Shown: piece by piece, positions 1 to 6,050 of the stretch
Layout: each line of letters opens with the position of its first letter
How positions within the stretch are numbered: position 1 is the first letter of the stretch
Origin: an uncultured Ruminococcus sp.
GTDB lineage: Bacteria > Bacillota > Clostridia > Oscillospirales > Acutalibacteraceae
NCBI GenBank assembly: GCA_900543095.1
Contig: UQQD01000030.1
Location: 1 to 14,578 of the forward strand
Reading direction: 5' to 3'
Length of the DNA: 14,578 nucleotides
The notes under the pieces: generated by a model
Seen by the model: the letters and a program-made list of their open reading frames with translations, nothing else
What the model was told of the DNA's origin: nothing
Databases searched by the model: none
Program-made: the position numbers and the translations under genes

Positions 1-745
1 GAACAATCTTGATGCCCTTTTCATGAGCGGCATCAATAAGATCCTGATATGTAGCGCCGTAACTCTCATAACGAACATCAACTGTTGAGAAGTCCATTGC
101 ATGGTAGCCGTGGTAATCGTAGCCTGACGCATTTGTTACAACAGGAGTAATCCAGATTGCGCTGAATCCGAGAGCCTTGATGTAGTCAAGCTTGTCGATA
201 AGACCCTTGAAGTCGCCACGCCATGCAGGATCGCTGTCAGGGTTGTTTGCCTGTGAGTCGTCCCAGCAATGAACATTGTTACCTGTGTCACCGTCATAGA
301 AACGGGTTGTAATTACGAAATAGATGGAGTCCTCGCGAAAGTCAACACGGTCCCAGGTTGCGTTCGGATCAATCCAGTGATTTGCCCAAGTACCGTTGCA
401 GTACCACCATTCACCGGTCGTTCTGGTAAGCTCCTTTGACTGAACGCCGTTTGTAACAAACATCAGGTTTATCTTTGTTACATTGTCAAAGCGATAACTG
501 TAGTAGTTATTGCCCTCGGAAGTCATTGTCTTACCCGGATAAGAAGTTTCTATATTCTGCGGAAGGCTGTTCCAATAATATACGCTCGGGGTGCCGTTTT
601 CACAATAATAGTGCACTGTGATTCCGCCTGCCGCTGCTGCGTCGCTGTCATCATCTGTTTTTGCTGCACTTACAGAAAAAACTGCGGCAGTGCATACAAC
701 GCACAACGTCAGTACCAAGGCAAGAACTTTTTTAAAATGTGCCAT
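1..745 (-). CDS. Secreted GH13 alpha-amylase with N-terminal CBM26-like starch-binding module (3' end outside window)
   Basis: Extracellular endo-acting starch hydrolase, partial: 248 codons are visible and the frame is open at the window edge. The ATG at 745 follows an AAAGGAGGA ribosome site at 752-760. Residues 1-28 form a classical Sec signal (two Lys, then a hydrophobic run ending VFSVSAA), unlike the SipW-type signals of the neighbouring operon. Residues about 42-125 resemble a family 26 starch-binding module, with VHYYCENGTPSVYYWNSLP, YPGKTMTSEGNNYYSY and EWWYCNGTW. From about residue 140 the GH13 barrel begins: DSIYFVITTRFYDGD, then FKGLIDKLDYIKALGFSAIWITP, and YDYHGYHAMDF, the usual beta-2/beta-3 region. 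The catalytic Asp, Glu and Asp lie beyond the left edge, so activity cannot be judged. It is separated from the upstream HAD gene by 223 bases with a terminator, so it is probably its own transcription unit. Confidence 0.93.
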   Translation of the reverse strand, partial: MAHFKKVLALVLTLCVVCTAAVFSVSAAKTDDDSDAAAAGGITVHYYCENGTPSVYYWNSLPQNIETSYPGKTMTSEGNNYYSYRFDNVTKINLMFVTNGVQSKELTRTTGEWWYCNGTWANHWIDPNATWDRVDFREDSIYFVITTRFYDGDTGNNVHCWDDSQANNPDSDPAWRGDFKGLIDKLDYIKALGFSAIWITPVVTNASGYDYHGYHAMDFSTVDVRYESYGATYQDLIDAAHEKGIKIV

Positions 746-751
746 AGATTA

Positions 752-760
752 TCCTCCTTT
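752..760 (-). promoter_or_regulatory. Ribosome binding site of the amylase gene
   Basis: On the minus strand AAAGGAGGA ends seven bases before the ATG at 745. It is close to the full anti-Shine-Dalgarno complement and fixes the start of the amylase. Confidence 0.8.
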
Positions 761-885
761 TAATTTTAATGAATAATATATACAAATTAATTATAAAGGA
801 GGTTAGAATTTATATATTTCTTTATAGGAATTATATTGCTTGTTTGACTTCCAAAAATCATATGTATAATTTATTCATTATCAAC

Positions 886-931
886 AAAAAATGCAATCCT
901 GCGGCAACAAACCGAAACAGCAACTGCATTT
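886..931 (-). terminator. Intrinsic terminator after the HAD phosphatase, possibly bidirectional
   Basis: On the minus strand AAATGCA (931-925) pairs with TGCATTT (895-889). Inside it CTG pairs with CAG and CGG with CCG, giving an interrupted stem, and the run continues into six T (891-886). On the plus strand the same hairpin is followed by five T. It begins about 38 bases past the HAD stop codon, which is the expected place. The stem is interrupted, so strength is uncertain. Confidence 0.55.
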
Positions 932-968
932 TTAAATATTTTGATATTAATTAAGTGTTGAGTGACGG

Positions 969-1778
969 TCACCTTAAAACAAATTTTCGGATTGTCGAAG
1001 CGATTCCGTCGTTATCGTTGGACTCACAAACATAATTCGCAATCTTCTTAACCTCTTGCTCAGCATTCTCCATCGCCACTCCCAGACCTGCGTAACCTAT
1101 CATTGTCATATCGTTGTAGTTATCGCCGAAAGCCACAAGCTCATTGCGGTCTATTCCTAGTTTATCAAGAAGCAAATGAAGCATTGACCCCTTTGAAACT
1201 CCAAAGGGCATAAGTTCAAGAAAATACGGCGCACTCTTATATACATCAAGTAAACCGTCATACCGCCTTGACAAAATTTCCTGATACCTGTCCAACTCGT
1301 CAGGCTCACCCGCAAGCAATAGTTTATTTATATCAAACTTTACGGCAGAAACAAAGTCCTCAACAACGGTCATTTCCATCTTTAAAATGTCTTTTTCAAC
1401 ATCTGTATAATCATTGATCTTGGAGTTTGCGTATATTTTGCTGTCATCATGCGCCATAATCGTAATGTTGGAATTCTTTGTCACATTTACGATGTCGGGA
1501 AGATATTCTTTTGGAAACAATTTGCTTACTACTGTCTGCCCTGTTGAACAGTCAATTATTTTTGCGCCGCCAAACGACATAATATATCCGCCGTACCTGT
1601 CAAGCATAAGGTCTGAGGCTATCGGATAAACTCCGACGGGGTGTCTGCCCGAAGCAAGTATAATTCTTTTTCCCTGCCTTTGTGCTTCAAGAAGTGCATA
1701 ACGAGTGTGCGGAGAGATCTCTTTGCTTGAATTCAAGAGAGTTCCGTCAATATCGATAGCTATGAGCTTGTAATCCAT
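969..1778 (-). CDS. Cof-type HAD-IIB family phosphatase
   Basis: Cytosolic haloacid-dehalogenase-superfamily hydrolase of 269 aa, the normal size for Cof/YidA-type sugar-phosphate or nucleotide phosphatases. Motif I is DIDGT at residues 9-13 (nucleophile Asp9, acid/base Asp11). Motif II is in ILASGR, the motif III Lys in PFGVSKGSML, and motif IV is GDNYNDM near the C-terminus. The C2 cap lies between motifs II and III. The frame is open 66 codons further upstream to a GTG at 1976. I prefer the ATG at 1778 because AGGTGGA sits just before it, the protein then begins MDYKLIAIDIDGT as family members do, and the extension has no family-like sequence. The substrate cannot be told from sequence. 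A promoter and long structured leader precede it, so it is transcribed separately from the signal peptidase gene upstream. Confidence 0.92.
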   Translation of the reverse strand: MDYKLIAIDIDGTLLNSSKEISPHTRYALLEAQRQGKRIILASGRHPVGVYPIASDLMLDRYGGYIMSFGGAKIIDCSTGQTVVSKLFPKEYLPDIVNVTKNSNITIMAHDDSKIYANSKINDYTDVEKDILKMEMTVVEDFVSAVKFDINKLLLAGEPDELDRYQEILSRRYDGLLDVYKSAPYFLELMPFGVSKGSMLHLLLDKLGIDRNELVAFGDNYNDMTMIGYAGLGVAMENAEQEVKKIANYVCESNDNDGIASTIRKFVLR

Positions 1779-2023
1779 AATCCACCTGTTGCATTGAAAA
1801 ATTTTAATTATCCGTGAAAAAACTGCATATAATTGCACGAATTTCATTCGGTGCAACGCTTTGCTTTGCTTGCAAGAAACAAAACTTGCGACAGATTGCA
1901 AACAGTGCAAAAAAACGTTCGCTCTACAGAATTTCAGTGAGAGAGCATAACTCAAACTGAAATTCCGAACCGTCACCCTCCGCCTAAGAGACGGGAGATA
2001 ATTGCACTAAAATTATATTGCTC
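1779..2023 (-). promoter_or_regulatory. Structured 5' leader of the HAD phosphatase gene
   Basis: About 245 nt between the predicted transcription start and the ATG, with several inverted repeats. CCGTC (1970-1974) pairs with GACGG (1990-1994). GAATTTCAGT (1929-1938) pairs perfectly with ACTGAAATTC (1956-1965). An alternative GCTCT (1921-1925) / AGAGC (1942-1946) stem overlaps that one and is followed, in the direction of transcription, by GAACG and seven T (1915-1909). GCAAG (1872-1876) pairs with CTTGC (1885-1889). GCAC-GAAT (1835-1842) pairs with ATTC-GTGC (1846-1854) with one bulge. The 10-mer ATAATTGCAC occurs at 1829-1838 and again at 1998-2007, bracketing most of the structure. I do not recognise a known riboswitch class. 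A cis-regulatory RNA or a decayed inserted repeat are both possible. Confidence 0.45.
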
Positions 2024-2030
2024 TAACTAA

Positions 2031-2059
2031 AATATATCATATTACTATTGTATTTTCAA
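2031..2059 (-). promoter_or_regulatory. Sigma-70/SigA-type promoter for the HAD gene
   Basis: On the minus strand TTGAAA (2059-2054), a 17-base spacer and TATATT (2036-2031) give a near-consensus housekeeping promoter in the intergenic region after the second signal peptidase gene. Transcription would start near 2024, leaving a leader of about 245 nt. Confidence 0.6.
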
Positions 2060-2096
2060 TACTCAAAACGCAGTATTTCAGAGGGGGTTGCGGATT

Positions 2097-2768
2097 TTAG
2101 TCGGATTTTTTATTTTTGTTCGCATTATTGTGACTTTTTTTGGAGAAATCGTCGGTTTCCTGATTATTTTCCCTCTGCATACGCTCAATTATTTCATTAA
2201 TATCATCTGCATCTTTTTCAGACTTTTCATTGCCGGTTATCACTTTTACGATATTTAACAGTTCGCCAAAAAAAATGAATATCAGCAAGCCTATTATAAT
2301 AAGCAATCCCCACGGCGATAAAAACACACTGTAAATGACATCCAATACCGCTAACTTGCAAACATAAATTCCTCTGACGTTTTCGGTAGGAATAGGGTCG
2401 TCGGGAATCTCGTTTGCAATACCGCATGTCTGTAATTTCATAACCCCGTTATCGTCATACGGAGGTTTGATTACCTTATGCGTGACCGTCATACCGTCAA
2501 GCGCACCCGTACCAATAAAGGTTATCGTATCTCCGGTCTGCAAAGAGTCGGGATCGTCAACGTCCTTGTCAAGGATAACGTCACCTACCATCAGTTCGGG
2601 TTCCATACTTCCGCTTGACACCCTGTAGATAGTATAACCAAAAAACGACGGTGTGCTTCCGCTGATTCGCGATACAGCAGAAACAGCTATGATAACCACC
2701 ATTACAGCTATAAATAATATACAAATGACATTAAGTATTTTTTTTATAACTCTGAATGTTTTTTTCAT
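2097..2768 (-). CDS. SipW/ER-type signal peptidase I, second copy
   Basis: Membrane signal peptidase of 223 aa, S26B (SipW/archaeal/ER) type. An N-terminal membrane segment spans residues about 10-32 and a second about 147-170, with most of the protein between them on the outer face. The Ser motif is SSGSMEPEL, catalytic Ser54. The general base is His97 in VTHKV, not the Lys of ordinary bacterial SPase I. VGDVI and TGDTITF are the usual surrounding boxes. A charged cytoplasmic tail of about 50 residues follows the second membrane segment. It is only moderately similar to the other signal peptidase of the locus, so it is not a recent duplicate. The ATG at 2768 has only a weak AGGG site nine bases upstream, and a strong terminator lies between it and the preceding gene. 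It may therefore be made at lower level by read-through. Its substrates are probably the SipW-type exported proteins upstream. Confidence 0.93.
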   Translation of the reverse strand: MKKTFRVIKKILNVICILFIAVMVVIIAVSAVSRISGSTPSFFGYTIYRVSSGSMEPELMVGDVILDKDVDDPDSLQTGDTITFIGTGALDGMTVTHKVIKPPYDDNGVMKLQTCGIANEIPDDPIPTENVRGIYVCKLAVLDVIYSVFLSPWGLLIIIGLLIFIFFGELLNIVKVITGNEKSEKDADDINEIIERMQRENNQETDDFSKKSHNNANKNKKSD

Positions 2769-2791
2769 ATCAAAAGCCCTGTGCCTATACC

Positions 2792-2824
2792 AAAAACGGA
2801 GCTGTCAGTTTTGACAGCTCCGTT
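2792..2824 (-). terminator. Strong intrinsic terminator between the BspA-like protein gene and the second signal peptidase
   Basis: A perfect 13-bp stem, AACGGAGCTGTCA (2795-2807) with TGACAGCTCCGTT (2812-2824), and a 4-base loop. On the minus strand the stem runs into five T (2796-2792). It begins 14 bases past the stop of the upstream gene and ends 23 bases before the ATG of the downstream signal peptidase. That leaves no room for a separate promoter after it. Confidence 0.88.
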
Positions 2825-2837
2825 GCATTTCGTGTGT

Positions 2838-4841
2838 TTATTCCGAATCGTCGGACAGTTCATCGTCCTTTAAGTCGGGGTCGTTAAGTGCTGCTGTTTC
2901 TTTGATTCCCGGAGTGTATGGCAAAACATCGTTATACTGTATCAATCCGAGATTATCGCAGCCCTCAAATGCCTTTGAGGTGTACATTACACTGCGGCTC
3001 GGAAGTACGACTGTCTTAAGCTCGGAGCAATCCTTGAACGCTCCGTCCGCAACAGCGGCTACGGTATAAACCTTTTCGTCGCAAACAACGGTTTCAGGTA
3101 TAATAACAACACCGTTTTCGGGTATCTCATTATAATCCGTTACAATCACAAATTCGCTGTAACCCTCAGGCGCATATTTTGTACCCTTGTATTCGTCGCC
3201 GTTGTTCAAAACCATATATTTTAAACCGTTGCACTCGATAACAGGATAGTTCTCATAAACATCAGACTCAAGATCAGCCTTGACCTCATATCCTCTTACG
3301 GCGGGCGCAGATGAGTATTCATCCTTCATTGTGCTCGGAATATGAATAACAACCTTTGAACTGTCGCCGAACACTTCAAATCCGGCAGCATTTACAGCTG
3401 CGTCATTATAAAGTTTGACATCTTTGGTTGCGCTGCCGCTCAGAGTATTTGCATTAAAGCTCGATACATTTTTGACAGAAAGCGTTTCAAGCTTGTTGCA
3501 TCCGCTGAAAGCATTATCAAAGATTGATTGTACAGAGGCGGGAACAACAAATTCCTTTTCGGCAGTCTGAGGCAAATACCTTACAAGACTTGTCATATCC
3601 GAAGTATAAACCGCACCGTCCTTGCAAACAAACGGAGACGTATATATTTTGTCGGATACATTGGTTTTTTCTTGGATTGTAAGTGATTTAAGCGTTGAGC
3701 AGGTAAATGTATTCACTTTGAAGACATTTATCGTAGCAGGAACCGTAACGCCGGTTACACTGCTGTCTGCAAACAGATTATCTCCAAGACCTGTTACAAC
3801 AGCTCCGTCTGCAAGCGCCGGAATAATCACCTTGTCGGCTTTGCCGTTGTATTCGGTTATGGTTGCTGTCTTTTTGTCGGAGTCGTTATATCTCCAAACC
3901 CACTCATCTTTTGTTGCGGCTTTGGAAGCATCTGTAGTCTGTTCGGGTTTTTGCGTTGTTGACTCAGTTTTCGAATTACCGTCTGTCGACTTTGTTGGGC
4001 TTGCAGTTGACTGTTCTTTACCGGTTTGCGAAGTGCTGTCACTGTCAGAAACCGAAGTATTCGCCGTCGGATCGGAAGATGAGTCGGTCTGAGGCTGAGT
4101 AGTTGCAGCTTCGTCTTCCGGCATTCCTGCCTGAGTCGTTACAATGCTTGTATTCAATACAAAGCTGTATTTACTGTTTACATATTCATCGGGAAGATCA
4201 TAACAGCAAAAATAGAGTGCAAATAACTCTTTCTCACCCGAATTAACTCTTCCTGCAATAGAGCTGTCGGTTTCGGCAAATGTTTTACCGTTTTCATAAA
4301 TATATTGTGCCGTCGGCAAAGAAGAATTATTTATGTAGCCGTTAATATCATCTGATTTAACGCTCTGAGTGATATTTTTGATTAAAAACGAAAAATGCTT
4401 TTTATTTTCGTCAATACTGTTGCCTGCCTTTGAAGTAAAGCTGCTTTTAAATGAAAAATAGGTTTTTATATCAATTTCACCTGTATTTTCAGTGCTGATA
4501 TAATAAGCGGCTACATCTCCGCTTGACCAACCGCTGAGCCTTTTTGTATTGTCAAAGCTTACCTTTTCACCGTTTGATGCGGACATATTTTTAATAAGGC
4601 TTCCGTCAGTATCATAGACGGTTATATTTGCGGAATAATCTCCCATTGCGATAACCGTGCTGAGATTTTCAAATGTTGAGCCAAACCAAGCAAATGTAAT
4701 TGAAACGCAGGTTAATATTGCGACTATGCAAATAAAAACAGATACTGCTTTGGTATTTGAACGGAGAGCCTTAGTTATTGCCGCCCGTTTCATCGTCAAC
4801 CGCGATGTTTGAGGAGCCTTTTTGGTCTTTTCGTTTTTCAT
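2838..4841 (-). CDS. SipW-type exported protein with BspA-like leucine-rich repeats
   Basis: A 667-aa surface or secreted protein. Residues 33-52 form the hydrophobic segment, ending SITFAWFGS as in the other SipW-type proteins here. Residues about 55-235 form a TasA/CalY-like beta domain (YYISTENTGEI, FALYFCCYDLP). Residues 237-312 are a Ser/Thr/Gln/Asp-rich linker. Residues about 313-640 are LRR_5/BspA-type repeats, with repeated units such as VPASVQSIFDNAFSGCNKLE and AFKDCSELKTVVLP, a fold common in adhesins. The tail (641-667) is acidic, with no LPXTG or membrane anchor. I chose the ATG at 4841 because AAGGAG (4849-4854) lies seven bases before it. The open frame reaches 4883, and ATG at 4847 is too close to that site. 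The gene overlaps the end of the signal peptidase gene by 71 bases in another frame, so the two are translationally close. Confidence 0.87.
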   Translation of the reverse strand: MKNEKTKKAPQTSRLTMKRAAITKALRSNTKAVSVFICIVAILTCVSITFAWFGSTFENLSTVIAMGDYSANITVYDTDGSLIKNMSASNGEKVSFDNTKRLSGWSSGDVAAYYISTENTGEIDIKTYFSFKSSFTSKAGNSIDENKKHFSFLIKNITQSVKSDDINGYINNSSLPTAQYIYENGKTFAETDSSIAGRVNSGEKELFALYFCCYDLPDEYVNSKYSFVLNTSIVTTQAGMPEDEAATTQPQTDSSSDPTANTSVSDSDSTSQTGKEQSTASPTKSTDGNSKTESTTQKPEQTTDASKAATKDEWVWRYNDSDKKTATITEYNGKADKVIIPALADGAVVTGLGDNLFADSSVTGVTVPATINVFKVNTFTCSTLKSLTIQEKTNVSDKIYTSPFVCKDGAVYTSDMTSLVRYLPQTAEKEFVVPASVQSIFDNAFSGCNKLETLSVKNVSSFNANTLSGSATKDVKLYNDAAVNAAGFEVFGDSSKVVIHIPSTMKDEYSSAPAVRGYEVKADLESDVYENYPVIECNGLKYMVLNNGDEYKGTKYAPEGYSEFVIVTDYNEIPENGVVIIPETVVCDEKVYTVAAVADGAFKDCSELKTVVLPSRSVMYTSKAFEGCDNLGLIQYNDVLPYTPGIKETAALNDPDLKDDELSDDSE

Positions 4842-5376
4842 CTTCATTCTCCTTAACAAGCTGTCTGAGAGCAAAAGCTTCATTTATAAATAAAACTGCA
4901 AGAAAGCCAAGGACTATAAACAAGCCCCACGGCGTAATAAATATACCGTAAACAGTGCTGAGCACAGTAAGCTTGCATTTCATAATGCCGATAACCTGAT
5001 CATCTCTGATCTCAGGATCATCATATTCGTTTGCACTGCCCTTTGTCTGCAAATAATACGTGTTGTCGGACTCACTGTTTTTGTGTGGAGCGGTAACGAC
5101 CTCGTGGGTTATCATCTTGCCTGAATAGTCGCCGACTTCACCGCTGTAGGTGATAATATCGCCGACCCTAAGTACAGACACATCTTCAACCCGTTGTGAA
5201 AGTATTATATCGCCGACATTAAGCTCAGGCTCCATACTCGGTGATGAAATACGCAAAATCTGATACCCGAAGATTTCGGGAGTTTTGCCCATTATTTTTG
5301 TAAACATCAAAAACATTACAAAAACAAAGGTCACTATTAATATTATAGCAGAAACAATAGTTTTAAATTTATTCAA
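4771..5376 (-). CDS. SipW/ER-type signal peptidase I, first copy
   Basis: Membrane signal peptidase of 201 aa. Membrane segments lie at residues about 7-26 and 143-165. The catalytic box is SSPSMEPEL with Ser47, followed by VGDIIL. His91 in MITHEVV replaces the Lys general base, placing it with SipW and ER signal peptidases. TKGSANEYDD (111-120) is the usual acidic box. The tail after the second membrane segment is charged and cytoplasmic. The start is a TTG at 5376: the frame is closed by TGA at 5394, there is no ATG before residue 21, and AAAGG (5388-5392) is the only ribosome-site-like element, 11 bases away. That spacing suggests weak initiation. It sits directly after five SipW-type substrates and overlaps the sixth, as sipW is linked to tasA in Bacillus, so it is very likely the enzyme that processes them. 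Confidence 0.93.
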   Translation of the reverse strand: MNKFKTIVSAIILIVTFVFVMFLMFTKIMGKTPEIFGYQILRISSPSMEPELNVGDIILSQRVEDVSVLRVGDIITYSGEVGDYSGKMITHEVVTAPHKNSESDNTYYLQTKGSANEYDDPEIRDDQVIGIMKCKLTVLSTVYGIFITPWGLFIVLGFLAVLFINEAFALRQLVKENEDEKRKDQKGSSNIAVDDETGGNN

Positions 5377-5413
5377 AAGAATTAAAGCCTTTCAAATTAG
5401 GTTTGCATTTTTG

Positions 5414-6019
5414 TTAATTATACACAAGGTGCATTTTATCAAGTACAATAGTTCCATTACCCGAATAGTTGCCGTCAACAGAAATAAACCAGTATATTTC
5501 CCAAGTGGCTCCTTTTTGTATAATAATGTTGTCCTCGAGGCAAAGACTGCTGATAACATTGTAGTTGTCATCGTTGCTATCCGTAGTTGCATTGAAGCTT
5601 TTGTAGGTTTTTTCAGGTTCGGTCAAACCGATGTGGAAAGCATTTCCCATATCGGTACTGAACTTAAGGTTTTCAAGATAAACAGAAACAACGCTTTTGT
5701 TTCCGTTTGTAGTGTTATCCTGAATCACTGTTTTAAAATAATTAACCTTTCCCGGAGCGGCAGTAACGCTGTCTGACGAAAGCTCGGTATCGGAATATGT
5801 GATAACACCGTTGTCGTTTGTGCCTGCATAGGTGTGGACTTCACCGCCGCTTCCGTTAATTTCGCCGCTTTGGGTATACTTCAACATATTTCCCTTTCCG
5901 AGTGAAGCGGCTGGATTACGGGGAAGCCATGAAAAGGTTGCCGCAACAGCCATTATCAAAGTCATTGCCATTATTAAAATGTGAGAAATCATCTTTGATT
6001 TTTGTTCGGACTTTTTCAT
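5414..6019 (-). CDS. Small SipW-type exported protein, TasA/CalY-like beta domain
   Basis: A 201-aa protein with only the export segment and one predicted beta-rich domain. The hydrophobic run at residues 13-30 ends AVAATFSWLPR, matching the signal type of its neighbours. The mature part has strands such as VNYFKTVIQ, VVSVYLENLKFS and WEIYWFISVDG, and ends in IVLDKMHLVYN. It contains no Cys-rich, repeat, anchor or carbohydrate-binding module that I can see. Its size is near that of camelysin/TasA-type fibre subunits, so a major structural subunit is an attractive inference. No sequence motif proves it. ATG at 6019 follows AGAGGTGAAACC. It lies 31 bases after the stop of the 923-aa gene and 37 bases before the signal peptidase start. 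Confidence 0.85.
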   Translation of the reverse strand: MKKSEQKSKMISHILIMAMTLIMAVAATFSWLPRNPAASLGKGNMLKYTQSGEINGSGGEVHTYAGTNDNGVITYSDTELSSDSVTAAPGKVNYFKTVIQDNTTNGNKSVVSVYLENLKFSTDMGNAFHIGLTEPEKTYKSFNATTDSNDDNYNVISSLCLEDNIIIQKGATWEIYWFISVDGNYSGNGTIVLDKMHLVYN

Positions 6020-6050
6020 GGTTTCACCTCTTTTCAGTTAACGGAAGTCG

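Noticed and set aside
830..835. Minus-strand TATAAT as the -10 box of the amylase promoter
   Set aside because: The hexamer is perfect, but the only TTG-like hexamers upstream are poorly spaced (TTGGAA at 13 bases, TTTTTG at 16), so I could not support a complete promoter.
769..954. A 61-codon plus-strand open frame between the amylase and HAD genes
   Set aside because: It lies in AT-rich intergenic DNA, crosses the terminator hairpin, has no ribosome site and has a composition expected by chance.
962..972. Palindrome GTGACGGTCAC overlapping the HAD stop codon
   Set aside because: It is short, has no second copy upstream of a promoter to suggest an operator, and is followed by no T run. It shares GTGACGGT with the leader near 1969-1976, but that alone is not enough.
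1779..1976. N-terminal extension of the HAD phosphatase to GTG at 1976 (66 extra codons)
   Set aside because: The GGAGG lies directly against the GTG, the added residues do not look like any HAD N-terminus, and the ATG at 1778 has a properly placed AGGTGGA. The extension is better read as untranslated leader.
2060..2096. Terminator after the second signal peptidase gene
   Set aside because: Only a 4-bp CGCA/TGCG pairing with a large loop precedes a short T run on the minus strand. That is too weak to call.
3622..4092. A 156-codon plus-strand open frame antisense to the BspA-like gene
   Set aside because: It is a shadow of the Ser/Thr-rich linker and repeat region on the other strand, with no ribosome site or recognisable protein features.
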